Shown here piece by piece: positions 55,813 through 64,000 of a stretch of 64,000 bases of DNA. The DNA comes from Pseudonocardiales bacterium (lineage in GTDB: Bacteria; Actinomycetota; Actinomycetes; Mycobacteriales; Pseudonocardiaceae): NCBI GenBank assembly GCA_019241525.1, contig JAFAWY010000131.1, positions 48,839 to 112,838 of the forward strand, given 5' to 3'. The position numbers and the translations under genes were made by a program. Within the stretch, counting starts at the first letter, position 1. The number at the start of each line of letters is the position of its first letter. The notes beneath the pieces were generated by a model, which was given only the letters and a program-made list of their open reading frames with translations, ran no database searches and had not been told where the DNA came from.

Positions 55813-56310
55813 ATGACGTCATCGGCACAGTTGGGCAACCGGCTTGTTGCGGCGAACGAATCGGCGCGTGCCGCAAAGGCGGTAACAGGCAGCATCCCAC
55901 CGGCCCGCGGTGCGGTGGGCACTTGGCGAGGTCCGATATCTCCTCCCGTGCCGCCGGTGCTCCTGCCGCCCACTGCTTCAGCACCTCAATGGTCTCCCGC
56001 GGTGGCGCCAGCGCCGGCGGGTCCATCCATGTCTCGGGCCAGCCGGGCAGGAAAGCTCGCGGCGGCCGTCACCGTGACGCTGATGGTGATTGCCGGCCTC
56101 GGTTGGTTAGGGCAGCGTCCGGATCCAGCCATCCCTCAGCGCACAGCAGTGGTCAGGGTAGGGGCGGGGGAGACCATCTGGGATGTGGCAGTCCGAGTAG
56201 CGCCACAGTCAGATCCGCGGGCGGTGGTGGACCGGATCCGGAAACTGAATGGCCTCGCGGATGCCGAGGTAGCGCCTGATCAGCAGTTGCGAGTTCCCGA
56301 TGGGCGGTAG
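55813..56310 (+). CDS. LysM domain membrane protein, SOS-controlled (Rv2719c-like)
   Basis: A 165-residue protein with a Pro/Ala-rich cytoplasmic N-terminus, a single membrane helix at about residues 82-100, and an external C-terminal LysM domain (113-162) with VRVGAGETIWDVAVRVAP and QQLRVP. It corresponds in position and build to Rv2719c, a damage-induced cell-wall-acting protein that arrests division in M. tuberculosis. The perfect LexA box 24 bases upstream supports the same role as an SOS division inhibitor. ATG 55813 is the start; GGATG-like GTTGGG is a weak ribosome binding site. Confidence 0.88.
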   Translation: MTSSAQLGNRLVAANESARAAKAVTGSIPPARGAVGTWRGPISPPVPPVLLPPTASAPQWSPAVAPAPAGPSMSRASRAGKLAAAVTVTLMVIAGLGWLGQRPDPAIPQRTAVVRVGAGETIWDVAVRVAPQSDPRAVVDRIRKLNGLADAEVAPDQQLRVPDGR

Positions 56311-56427
56311 TGGGCAAGCGCTCAACTACGGGGGCTGGTGGCGACCAGTAACCGAACCAACCGTAGGGTCGACGCGCGGCGAGAGGCTTCAGCTGCTCGT
56401 CGTGGCGCCTCGACTTTGCTCCCCACC

Positions 56428-56466
56428 ACAACATATAGTAGTTACAGCGATGTTGTTTTCCAACAA
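56428..56466 (+). promoter_or_regulatory. Possible NrdR-box-like promoter region upstream of nrdR
   Basis: ACAACATATAGTAGTT (56428-56443) has the length and the AT core of an NrdR box but matches the consensus at only about 10 of 16 positions. TATAGT could serve as a -10. An inverted repeat TTGTT, TTCC, AACAA follows at 56453-56466. No B12 riboswitch motif is seen in this 232-base gap. Confidence 0.3.
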
Positions 56467-56542
56467 GTTGCGCCTCGTTGTCGAGGGGTTGTCAGGATAG
56501 GCCGGGTGGGGACCGGCTTCGCCGGAATGAAGGGGGACGAGC

Positions 56543-57025
56543 ATGCGCTGCCCGTTCTGCCGGCACGCGGACTCACGAGTCGTCGATTCGCGTGATGCGG
56601 TGGACCGGCAGGCGGTCCGTCGACGCCGCTTGTGCCCGGCCTGCGGTCGTCGATTCACCACGGTAGAGGAGCTTGTTCTTGCTGTGGTGAAGCGATCGGG
56701 GGTCACTGAGCCGTTCAGCCGCGACAAGATCGTGCGTGGAGTGCGTCGGGCATGCCAGGGGCGACCAGTGGATGAAGATGCGCTTGCGCAACTTGCCCAC
56801 CGGGTCGAAGAAACGATCCGATCCATGGGCAGCGCTGAGGTCCCTAGCCAGGAAGTTGGGTTGGCCATTCTCGGGCCGTTGCGTGATCTCGATGAGGTGG
56901 CTTACCTGCGTTTCGCCAGCGTGTACCGGTCGTTTTCGTCGATCGAGGACTTCGAAAAAGAGATCCGCGCCCTACGCGAGATCGCGGGTCCTGACTCCGA
57001 ACCAGGCGGGGCGGACATCACATGA
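56543..57025 (+). CDS. nrdR: Transcriptional repressor NrdR
   Basis: A 160-residue ribonucleotide reductase regulator. The zinc ribbon has Cys3, Cys6, Cys31 and Cys34 (MRCPFC and CPACGRR); the ATP-cone that senses dATP/ATP follows (residues 48-138). NrdR binds in front of RNR genes when nucleotide pools are high. It is directly upstream of nrdJ (105 bases) and probably co-transcribed. ATG 56543 starts the protein with GGGGGA upstream. Confidence 0.95.
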   Translation: MRCPFCRHADSRVVDSRDAVDRQAVRRRRLCPACGRRFTTVEELVLAVVKRSGVTEPFSRDKIVRGVRRACQGRPVDEDALAQLAHRVEETIRSMGSAEVPSQEVGLAILGPLRDLDEVAYLRFASVYRSFSSIEDFEKEIRALREIAGPDSEPGGADIT

Positions 57026-57130
57026 CCTGACGACCCATAGCGGCCCCCGAAGCACGACGCAGCATCCGACCGCTCCGGACGGGGAGACCTGGACCGGAAG
57101 TATGCACACCGCGATAGAGAGGGACGAGGG

Positions 57131-59965
57131 ATGACCGACATCATCGGCACTCCGGCTGGCGTCGAGGAGCGAGCCGCTGGATCGTCGAGCGCGGGGCAAG
57201 CCAAGCGAGCGCTGCGGGTCGAGCGGGTCTATACCACCGGAGACCGTCATCCCTACGACGAGGTGACCTGGCAGCGCCGGGACGTGGTGATGACCAACTG
57301 GCGGGACGGCACAGTCAACTTCGAACAGCGCGGCGTCGAATTTCCGGATTTCTGGTCGGTCAACGCGGTCAACATCGTCACCAGCAAGTACTTCCGTGGT
57401 GCAGTGGGGAGCGAGCAACGCGAGTCGAGCCTGCGCCAGCTGATCGACCGGGTGGTGACAGCCTATGCTGCCGCGGGCATGCAGTATGGATATTTCGCTA
57501 CTGACACAGATAAGGAGATCTTCGCCGAAGAGCTGACCTGGATGTTGCTGCACCAGGTGTTCAGCTTCAATTCTCCGGTCTGGTTCAACGTCGGCACCAA
57601 TTCGCCGCAGCAAGTCTCTGCGTGTTTTATCCTTTCCGTTGACGACACCATGGAGTCAATTCTCAACTGGTACCGTGAAGAGGGACTGATTTTTAAGGGT
57701 GGCTCTGGGGCGGGTCTGAATCTCTCCCGTATCCGCTCGTCCAAAGAACTTCTCTCTTCGGGTGGTACGGCATCCGGTCCAGTAAGCTTCATGCGGGGAG
57801 CGGACGCGTCGGCGGGCACCATCAAATCAGGCGGTGCAACCCGTCGGGCCGCCAAGATGGTGGTCCTCGATGTCGATCATCCTGATATTGCCGAGTTCGT
57901 GCAGACCAAGGCTTCCGAGGAACGTAAGATCCGGGTACTCCGTGACGCCGGCTTTGACATGGACCTGGGTGGCAAAGATATCACTTCGGTTCAGTACCAG
58001 AATGCTAACAACTCGGTCCGAGTCTCCGACGAGTTCATGCGAGCCGTGGAAACCGATAGCGGCTTCGGACTACGCGCGCGGATTACCGGCGCGGTCATCG
58101 AGACGGTGCAAGCCAAAGAACTATTCCGCGATATCACCAAAGCGGCTTGGGAATGCGCTGATCCCGGCTTGCAGTACGATGACACGATCAATGATTGGCA
58201 CACCTGTCCTGAATCTGGCCGTATCACTGCGTCCAATCCATGCAGTGAGTACCTGCACCTCGACAACTCCAGTTGCAACCTTGCCTCAATCAACCTATTG
58301 AAATTCCTTCGCGACGACCTCACGTTCGACGCCGAGCTGTTTGTCAAGACAGTGGAGCTCGTGATCACGGCGATGGACATCTCGATCTGTTTTGCGGACT
58401 TCCCTACGGAGAAGATCGCGGAGACGACAAGAGCATTTCGACAACTTGGCATTGGTTACGCCAATCTTGGCGCATTGCTGATGGCCACTGGGCACGCCTA
58501 CGACTCGGAGGGTGGGCGGGCGCTGGCAGCGGCGATCACCTCGTTGATGACCGGCACTGCCTACCGCCGCTCCGCAGAACTTGCCGGGATCGTTGGGCCG
58601 TATGAAGGCTATGCTCGCAACGCCGAGGCACACCAGCGGATCATGCGTAAGCATGCCGCGGCCAATGATCTAATCCGTACCTACCATCACAATGATCGGA
58701 CTGTTCAGAAGGCTGCTACGAAGGCGTGGCAGGACGGTATACGAATCGGCGAGAAAAACGGTTGGCGAAATGCTCAGGCGAGCGTGTTGGCGCCAACGGG
58801 AACTATTGGCTTCATGATGGACTGCGATACAACGGGTATCGAGCCGGACTTCTCGCTTGTCAAGTTCAAGAAGCTGGTCGGTGGCGGCTCGATGCAGATC
58901 GTCAACCAGACGGTGCCCAAAGCGCTTACCGCTTTGGGTTACCAACAGGAGCAAACCGAAGCAATCGTTGAATACATCTCAGAGCATGGCCATGTCATCG
59001 ATGCTCCAGGGCTGCGCCCGGAACACTACGAGGTCTTTGATTGCGCGATGGGCGAGCGGGCCATTTTGCCTATGGGTCATGTGCGCATGATGGCGGCTGT
59101 TCAACCGTTTATTTCAGGCGCCATCAGCAAGACCGTTAACATGCCGGAAGCGGCCACTGTTGCCGACGTCGAGGAAATCTATCTTCAAGCATGGAAGATG
59201 GGACTCAAGGCACTGGCTATCTACCGGGACAACTGCAAGGTGGGTCAGCCGCTATCCACCGGTAAATCCAGCGCAACTGGGGCTGATAAGGCGGTGGCGG
59301 ACGGCAGACCGGTCCGCAAGCGGCTGCCCAAAAAGCGGCCTAGTGAGACGGTATCGTTCACCGTGGGCGGCGCCGAGGGCTACCTGACAGCAGGGTCGTA
59401 TCCGGATGGTGGGCTCGGCGAACTTTTCATAAAGATGTCCAAGCAGGGTTCCACTCTGGCCGGTGTGATGGACGCCTTCTCGATAGCAATCTCGATAGCG
59501 TTGCAATATGGAGTGCCGCTGGAGACCTACGTCTCAAAATTTGTCAATATGCGGTTCGAGCCGGCGGGGATGACCGACGATCCGGATGTGCGTATGGCGA
59601 CCAGCGTGGTGGACTATTTGTTCCGTCGGATGGCGCTAGATCACTTGCCTAAGGACAAGCGGGAACAGTTAGGCATCTTGTCCGCCGAAGAGCGCACCAT
59701 GCAGATGGCCGCCGACTATGGCATCGAGACGGATAACGGCATCGATATCGAAACCCTTCGGGGCTCTGTGGACTCGCATACCGCGGTCTCGCCGGTGCAA
59801 GCCCGCCCTGGCCCGGTCTATGTAGGCAGCTCTACTGAGCTCGTGGAACTCCAACTGGGTAAGGCTGCTGATGCGCCACTGTGCATGACCTGTGGAACGA
59901 AGATGCGTCCTGCTGGATCTTGCTATGTCTGCGAGGGTTGTGGCTCAACAAGCGGATGCAGCTGA
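57131..59965 (+). CDS. nrdJ: Vitamin B12-dependent ribonucleoside-diphosphate reductase
   Basis: The 944-residue class II RNR uses adenosylcobalamin to make deoxyribonucleotides with or without oxygen. Visible cysteines are Cys165 in VSACFILSV and Cys371 in SNPCSEYLHLDN, the latter being the radical-site motif. Others are FKGGSGAGLNLS, PTGTIGFMMDCDTTGIEPDF, and the C-terminal redox tail CMTCG, CYVCEGCGSTSGCS. ATG 57131 follows GAGGGACGAGGG. It forms an operon with nrdR and is convergent with the glycosyltransferase at 99 bases; no B12 riboswitch is apparent. Confidence 0.96.
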   Translation: MTDIIGTPAGVEERAAGSSSAGQAKRALRVERVYTTGDRHPYDEVTWQRRDVVMTNWRDGTVNFEQRGVEFPDFWSVNAVNIVTSKYFRGAVGSEQRESSLRQLIDRVVTAYAAAGMQYGYFATDTDKEIFAEELTWMLLHQVFSFNSPVWFNVGTNSPQQVSACFILSVDDTMESILNWYREEGLIFKGGSGAGLNLSRIRSSKELLSSGGTASGPVSFMRGADASAGTIKSGGATRRAAKMVVLDVDHPDIAEFVQTKASEERKIRVLRDAGFDMDLGGKDITSVQYQNANNSVRVSDEFMRAVETDSGFGLRARITGAVIETVQAKELFRDITKAAWECADPGLQYDDTINDWHTCPESGRITASNPCSEYLHLDNSSCNLASINLLKFLRDDLTFDAELFVKTVELVITAMDISICFADFPTEKIAETTRAFRQLGIGYANLGALLMATGHAYDSEGGRALAAAITSLMTGTAYRRSAELAGIVGPYEGYARNAEAHQRIMRKHAAANDLIRTYHHNDRTVQKAATKAWQDGIRIGEKNGWRNAQASVLAPTGTIGFMMDCDTTGIEPDFSLVKFKKLVGGGSMQIVNQTVPKALTALGYQQEQTEAIVEYISEHGHVIDAPGLRPEHYEVFDCAMGERAILPMGHVRMMAAVQPFISGAISKTVNMPEAATVADVEEIYLQAWKMGLKALAIYRDNCKVGQPLSTGKSSATGADKAVADGRPVRKRLPKKRPSETVSFTVGGAEGYLTAGSYPDGGLGELFIKMSKQGSTLAGVMDAFSIAISIALQYGVPLETYVSKFVNMRFEPAGMTDDPDVRMATSVVDYLFRRMALDHLPKDKREQLGILSAEERTMQMAADYGIETDNGIDIETLRGSVDSHTAVSPVQARPGPVYVGSSTELVELQLGKAADAPLCMTCGTKMRPAGSCYVCEGCGSTSGCS

Positions 59966-60064
59966 TCGGTGCGGCCCTGGCATTCGTGGACGTCAATTCA
60001 ATGGTGGCGTATCGGGGTGGCAGAGTTCGTCGCCACCCCGGTACGGGCTGGCATTACTACCGAT

Positions 60065-61258
60065 CTAGCGGACTGGCCGGTTGCGGCGGCCGTCAGAGTG
60101 AGCGAACCGCCCTTTCCATGCACCGCCTCGCCCGGTGGCATGGCGGCGCGCTGAATCTATCGTCATGGCGGCGTACAGCATCGCGACAACGGGTAGTGCG
60201 AGCCCGCGCAGCGGCGAGAGGCCGTAGAGGCGCAATACCGGAGTTTGAGTGATCGCCATCGCTATCCACGCAGCGAGTCCGGCCACGGCAGGCACGCGTG
60301 AGCGTCGGGCACATCCGGTGAGAGCAGCCACGGGTGGAACAACGTAAAGCAACCCTAGGGCAGCGATGGTGCCGACGAGCAGCACCGGTGACTGCTGCAG
60401 CTGGGTATAGGCCGTACGGGTGACCATTGTCCAGAGGTCGGTAACGCGGGGATAAGGCCGGACGCTGCGGACTTCGGGCGGATCGCCGGTGAATCCCAGC
60501 CACGTCCGCGCGCCTGCACGCTTGAGCAACCGGCCTAGCGCGATGTCGTCGATGAGAGCGCCGCGGATGCGCGGGAGGCCGCCAGCGCGCGCCAGCGTTG
60601 CGCGGCGCAGCAGGATGCAGCCCCCAGCGGCTGCGGCGGTCCAGCCGTCGGGGCGGGCTACTCGCGGAAATGGGTACAGCTGAGCAAAGAAGTAGACAAA
60701 CGCTGGTACAAGGGCGCGCTCCCAACCGGTCTGGGTGCGCAGGAGTGCCATCAGTGACACCATGTCGCGGTCATCGGCTAGCGCTGTGGTGACCAGCTGG
60801 CGCACCGAGGATCGGTGATGGGCGATATCGGCATCGGTGAGGAGCAGCAGTTCAACTCCGGCGGTGTCGGCGGCAGCCACCCCGTGGTGAAGTGCGTTGA
60901 GCTTGCCGGTCCAATCCGACAGCGGGGGTGGGGCGGTGAGCACGGTCAGCGACGCCCGGCTTGTGCTTCGCTGGGCCAGAGCTTGTGCCAGTGACGCCGT
61001 GCCGTCAGTGCTTCCATCGTCGACCAGCCAGACGGCCAGCTCGCCGGGATAGTCCTGCCCGAGCACCGTCGGTAGCGTCTCAGGAAGCACTGCGCCCTCA
61101 TTCCTCGCCGGAATCACCACGCCAACGCTGGGCCACCGGTCAGGTGCCGGTGTTTTGCTAGGTAGGCGAGTCGAGGTGCGCCAGAAATTACCGTGTCCAA
61201 CAACGAGGTACGCCCACGCTGCAGCGGACGCGATGGCAAGGCGGTCGAGGAACGGCAC
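60065..61258 (-). CDS. Glycosyltransferase family 2, HpnB-like
   Basis: A 397-residue GT-A glycosyltransferase with one N-terminal and three C-terminal membrane segments. The nucleotide-sugar site has SVGVVIPARNEGAVLPETL, WLVDDGSTDGT and LLLTDADIAH; the SDWTGKLNALHHG segment is typical of hopanoid-associated HpnB. The later RIRGALIDDIALGRLLKR resembles the GT2 processive-type D..D..L. It probably glycosylates a membrane isoprenoid or other lipid. No hopanoid cyclase is present here, so the substrate remains open. It starts at GTG 61258. Confidence 0.82.
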   Translation of the reverse strand: MPFLDRLAIASAAAWAYLVVGHGNFWRTSTRLPSKTPAPDRWPSVGVVIPARNEGAVLPETLPTVLGQDYPGELAVWLVDDGSTDGTASLAQALAQRSTSRASLTVLTAPPPLSDWTGKLNALHHGVAAADTAGVELLLLTDADIAHHRSSVRQLVTTALADDRDMVSLMALLRTQTGWERALVPAFVYFFAQLYPFPRVARPDGWTAAAAGGCILLRRATLARAGGLPRIRGALIDDIALGRLLKRAGARTWLGFTGDPPEVRSVRPYPRVTDLWTMVTRTAYTQLQQSPVLLVGTIAALGLLYVVPPVAALTGCARRSRVPAVAGLAAWIAMAITQTPVLRLYGLSPLRGLALPVVAMLYAAMTIDSARRHATGRGGAWKGRFAHSDGRRNRPVR

Positions 61259-61454
61259 CTACCGAGCATCTCATTCCCGTTCCGGCTACGGCTCCGCGTC
61301 GGGCGCCGCCCGTCGCCGTGCCCATGAATGCTGTGTGATGGGAATGCGGCTGGGTGATGGAGCGTCAATCCGAGCGGCCTGGTCACCAGCAAGGGGCATG
61401 CGAACTGTCACGGGTAACTTCGGCAGCTGACCGGGGGCTGGTCGGCACCAAACG

Positions 61455-62390
61455 TCAGCTCTCAGTTGAGCCATCCTGTTCGGCGAGGAACTGCTCAAGT
61501 TCTGCGGCAATTTCGTCACCGGTGGGTAACGTTTCCGAATCAGCGGACAGCAACGAAGGTAGTTGCTCCTGGCTCATGACGGCGTCGAACTGCTCTTCAA
61601 GCCTGGTTACCACGGACATGATTTGCGGGGACCGAGACAGGCGCTCGTTGACCTCCTCCAGCACTTGCTGAGCGGCCGGGAGTAGAGCATCCACCGGCAA
61701 GTCGAGCCCGCTACTGCGAGCCAGATGCTCCAGCAGTCCGCGGGCCGATTCCGGGTATTCCACGCGCGCCAGGTAGTGCGGCACATGTACCACAAACCCC
61801 ATCGCGTCATGGCCCAGCTCACCCAAGCGCAGCTCCACCAGCGCCCCGGCGTGACCCGGGATCTGCATCGTGTTGAACCATCGCTGATAGCCCGAAATCA
61901 GTTCCCGGCGGGTCGCATGCGCGGTCACCACCACCGGGCGGGTATGGGGAACGGCCATCGGCACCGCGCCCAGACCCACCGTCAGCGATATTCCGAAGTC
62001 CTCTACCAACTCGCTCACCGCGGCCGCAAACCGTTCCCATTGCAAGTCAGGCTCCGGTCCGGTGAGAAGCAAGAATCGAGTTCCCGAGCAATCCTCTACC
62101 TCGTACAGCACCAACTCGGGCTGCTCGTAACCCGCCCACCGATCCTCATCAAAAACCATCATCGGACGGCGGGAGCGATAATCCAGGAGCTGGTCGATGT
62201 CGAACGTCGCGATGACCCGATGCTCGAGGTTCGCCAGCAGATGGGCCACCGCTAAGTGTCCAGCCTGGCCGGCGTCCACGAACCCGGTCAGGGCATGCAC
62301 CAACAGCATGCCCAACCCACTCGGCCGCTCCTCGACCTGGTATAGCTCGGTATCCACATCCGCTATAACGCCACGCGCTGGCCGCATCAT
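61455..62390 (-). CDS. PAC2 family protein (Rv2714-like)
   Basis: A 311-residue protein with the PAC2/proteasome-assembly-chaperone-like fold of Rv2714. Recognisable are LLVHALTGFVDAGQAG near residue 29, VIATFDIDQLLDYRSRRPMMVFD, FLLLTGPEPDLQWERF, and YLARVEYPESARGLLEHL. Role unknown; the family is conserved across actinobacteria. The start is ATG 62390 or 62387, preceded by GAGGGG. A 22-bp tandem duplication copies the ribosome binding site and start codons upstream in another frame. Confidence 0.84.
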   Translation of the reverse strand: MMRPARGVIADVDTELYQVEERPSGLGMLLVHALTGFVDAGQAGHLAVAHLLANLEHRVIATFDIDQLLDYRSRRPMMVFDEDRWAGYEQPELVLYEVEDCSGTRFLLLTGPEPDLQWERFAAAVSELVEDFGISLTVGLGAVPMAVPHTRPVVVTAHATRRELISGYQRWFNTMQIPGHAGALVELRLGELGHDAMGFVVHVPHYLARVEYPESARGLLEHLARSSGLDLPVDALLPAAQQVLEEVNERLSRSPQIMSVVTRLEEQFDAVMSQEQLPSLLSADSETLPTGDEIAAELEQFLAEQDGSTES

Positions 62391-62420
62391 CCCCTCGCGC
62401 TGGCCGCATCATCCCCTCGC
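62374..62420. repeat. 22-bp tandem duplication over the PAC2 gene start
   Basis: A 22-base unit (62374-62395) recurs at once (62396-62417) with three further matching bases. On the minus strand each unit has GGGGATGATGCGG. The second ATG pair (62412/62409) is out of frame with PAC2. Confidence 0.9.
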
Positions 62421-62552
62421 CCGGCGCGCGCGCGTCCTGTTTGCTCTGTTGCTGACCTGAGTGACCACACAGTGGTGAACTGCACAGGGGTTTTCATAGT
62501 CTGCCGGAGCGCTCGCTCCAGCTTGAGCTCTTAGGGAGATCGATTTCACAAC

Positions 62553-63224
62553 GTGGCTGGCCGGCGGGCAGGATCTGGCAGCATGGCGCTGCTGCCGCGA
62601 CATCTCGTCGCGTTTCTCGCTGCCGTCGTGCGCAGACCGGTTACCGTCGGCGCAGTCGTGCCAAGCTCTTCGCGGTTGGCGGCTCGACTGGCCGCCGTGG
62701 TGCCCCGGGCCGGCAAGCCGGTCGTGGTAGAGCTCGGCCCTGGCACCGGATCTGTCACCGCCGCAATCGAGTGCCGGCTTGGTAGCCGCGGGCGCCATGT
62801 GGCCGTTGAAATCGATCCCATCCTCGCCGATTACCTGCGCATCGCGCATCCACGGGTCGAGGTGCTGGTGGGCGATGCCGCCGACCTGGAACGTTTGCGC
62901 GCCACCCATCACATTCCGGCGGTGGATGTGGTGATCAGCGGGCTGCCCTGGTCATTGATCAACCCAGAGTCCCAACGCGCGATTGTCGATGCAACGGCAC
63001 GGTCGCTATCGCCCGGTGGTTGCTTTACGACCTTCGCGTATGTGCACGGCCTCTCGACGCCCTGGGCGCGGCAATTCCGCGCGCTGCTCGGGGAGGTGTT
63101 CGACGAGGTGCTCACGACGCGCACAGTCTGGTGGAACCTGCCTCCAGCGGTCACCTATGTGTGCCGACGGCCGCAGGCCGGAGCCGCAGCGGTTGCGGCG
63201 GAGCACAGTAACCCGCTGAGCTGA
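62553..63224 (+). CDS. SAM-dependent methyltransferase (phospholipid N-methyltransferase/KsgA-like)
   Basis: A 223-residue methyltransferase resembling the PmtA-type phospholipid methyltransferases and rRNA adenine dimethylases. Features are an N-terminal amphipathic segment (HLVAFLAAVVRRP), VGAVVPSSSRLA, motif I VVELGPGTGSVTAAI, HVAVEIDPILADYL, and the catalytic-loop strand VVISGLPWSLIN. The actual acceptor (a phosphatidylethanolamine-like lipid or RNA) is unknown. The start is GTG 62553 or ATG 62583; the latter has GGCAGGA at a reasonable distance. It is divergent from the PAC2 gene. Confidence 0.78.
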   Translation: MAGRRAGSGSMALLPRHLVAFLAAVVRRPVTVGAVVPSSSRLAARLAAVVPRAGKPVVVELGPGTGSVTAAIECRLGSRGRHVAVEIDPILADYLRIAHPRVEVLVGDAADLERLRATHHIPAVDVVISGLPWSLINPESQRAIVDATARSLSPGGCFTTFAYVHGLSTPWARQFRALLGEVFDEVLTTRTVWWNLPPAVTYVCRRPQAGAAAVAAEHSNPLS

Positions 63225-63340
63225 CATTCAGCTCCCGATGGGCGGGCCTGATGGCGCGTTAATCCACATTGTCCCCGTAGTCCACAGCCAGCGAGTGCGT
63301 AGCTGTACCACGCGGTGGCGCAGGAGGACTTTCTTTTGGC

Positions 63341-64000
63341 ATGAGCGCACCTACCGCCGGGCGTATCCGGCTTTCCGATCCATCCGAGCTGATCGCCGCC
63401 GTTCCTCACCTACTCGGTTTCCACCCCCACGATTCCGTGGTGGTCTTGACCCTGCACGGAAAAAACTTGGGGCTGACATTGCGCGCCGATTTGGTCCCGC
63501 CCGATCGGGCGCCGCAACTGGCCGAGCAGCTGCTGCGGCCCATCACCAGAGCGCAGCCCAGCGCTATCGTCCTGGTCGTGATCGGAGGCGACAGCAATGT
63601 CGACGACGACATCCCGCATCGTGCGCTCGTGGCTGCATTTGCTCACGCGCTGGATGGCGCGGGGTTGCCGGTAGTGCTTGCCGCGTGGACCACCGAGATA
63701 AAGCGTGGGGCGCCATGGCGCTGTTATGACGATTTTCTCTGTGCCGGAACTGTGGCCGATCCCGCCACGAGCCCGTTGGCGGCCGCGACGGTTGCGGCTG
63801 GTGCGGTAACGTTCGGTAGCCGCCAGGAAATGGCCGATCTGCTCGCGACACACGACCCTGAAGCATTGCAACGGCGTGCTGCACTGCTGGATGCGGCCGA
63901 CGCTGAACATCCGATGAGCGACCGGCTGGTAAAGCAGCGATTTGTACAGTTGAGGCAATTACACAAAGCAGCTTCCAGGGGTGAGGTGGTCTTAACCGAC
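63341..64000 (+). CDS. DUF4192 family protein (3' end outside window)
   Basis: The frame is open from ATG 63341 to the window end (220 residues). It matches DUF4192: RIRLSDPSELIAAVPHLLGFHPHDSVVVLTL (split), LVPPDRAPQLAEQL, IVLVVIGGD, then LPVVLAAWTTEI and WRCYDDFLCAGTVADP. Its N-terminal beta-strand module is complete. AGGAGG lies upstream of the ATG. The function is unknown; the family is common in actinobacteria. Confidence 0.82.
   Translation, partial: MSAPTAGRIRLSDPSELIAAVPHLLGFHPHDSVVVLTLHGKNLGLTLRADLVPPDRAPQLAEQLLRPITRAQPSAIVLVVIGGDSNVDDDIPHRALVAAFAHALDGAGLPVVLAAWTTEIKRGAPWRCYDDFLCAGTVADPATSPLAAATVAAGAVTFGSRQEMADLLATHDPEALQRRAALLDAADAEHPMSDRLVKQRFVQLRQLHKAASRGEVVLTD

Noticed and set aside
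56311..57130. B12 riboswitch in front of nrdR/nrdJ
   Set aside because: No GCCACTG-type B12 box or matching fold was seen.
1..64000. CRISPR arrays, tRNA, rRNA and insertion sequences
   Set aside because: No regularly spaced repeats, no tRNA-like cloverleaf with CCA-end context, no transposase and no rRNA sequence were recognised.

Overview
This is a high-GC actinobacterial chromosome segment, most probably from a member of the Mycobacteriales (mycolic-acid group) outside Mycobacterium sensu stricto. The evidence is gene content and order. recA-recX, a gluABCD-type glutamate ABC transporter, miaB, Rv2732c/Rv2731/Rv2728c-like genes, miaA, dapF, hflX, lexA, a LysM protein, nrdR and a PAC2 protein follow the order known around Rv2714-Rv2738c in M. 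tuberculosis. An MptA-type mannosyltransferase lies beside a prenyl synthase, and an EphD-type hydrolase/SDR fusion is present. LexA boxes of the mycobacterial TCGAAC-N4-GTTCGA type are present. recA has no intein. No rRNA, tRNA, CRISPR array or insertion sequence was seen. Both window ends cut a gene (a CocE-type hydrolase at the left, a DUF4192 protein at the right).

Layout. 1-8 kb: acyl-ester and acyl-CoA metabolism (CocE-type hydrolase end, MHS transporter, VOC relic, small kinase, propionyl-CoA synthetase, second AMP-forming acyl-CoA synthetase), an isolated hemC paralogue and an FKBP isomerase. 8-13.6 kb: a four-gene operon (M24 peptidase-like, EphD-like, PF10118 hydrolase, ferredoxin-type reductase) divergent from a TetR regulator, with clear palindromes between them. 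13.6-20 kb: accessory-looking genes (class 3 lipase, a Firmicutes-type second glutamyl-tRNA synthetase, methyltransferase, FluG-like amidohydrolase, frameshifted amino-acid permease). 20-25.5 kb: crtE-like, crtI, mptA and crtB. 25.6-27.7 kb: a GNAT gene divergent from a HEPN gene preceded by a perfect LexA box and overlapping a mycothiol-dependent isomerase-like gene. 27.7-35.3 kb: Lhr helicase, Leu/Val dehydrogenase and a metallo-beta-lactamase/Rieske hybrid. 35.2-37.5 kb: a tiny membrane protein, DUF3046, recA, recX. 37.5-42.2 kb: LysR and an Sdh1-type succinate dehydrogenase. 42.2-47.2 kb: solute-binding protein, MntP-like exporter, gluABCD. 47.4-54.8 kb: tRNA-modification and lysine-pathway genes ending in hflX. 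54.9-60 kb: lexA, LysM, nrdR, nrdJ. 60-64 kb: HpnB-like glycosyltransferase, PAC2 protein, methyltransferase, DUF4192 protein.

How the parts work together. DNA-damage control is the main theme. LexA boxes precede recA, lexA and the LysM gene, as known in mycobacteria. A fourth perfect box precedes the HEPN gene, which carries the R-x4-H motif typical of HEPN ribonucleases; this is the most promising unexplained regulatory link. Ribonucleotide supply (NrdR and B12-dependent NrdJ) is adjacent. Other points are a 14-bp perfect inverted repeat between dapF and hflX that could form two competing RNA hairpins, a Firmicutes-like GluRS, a carotenoid cluster containing a mannosyltransferase, and a 22-bp tandem duplication of the PAC2 gene's translation start.
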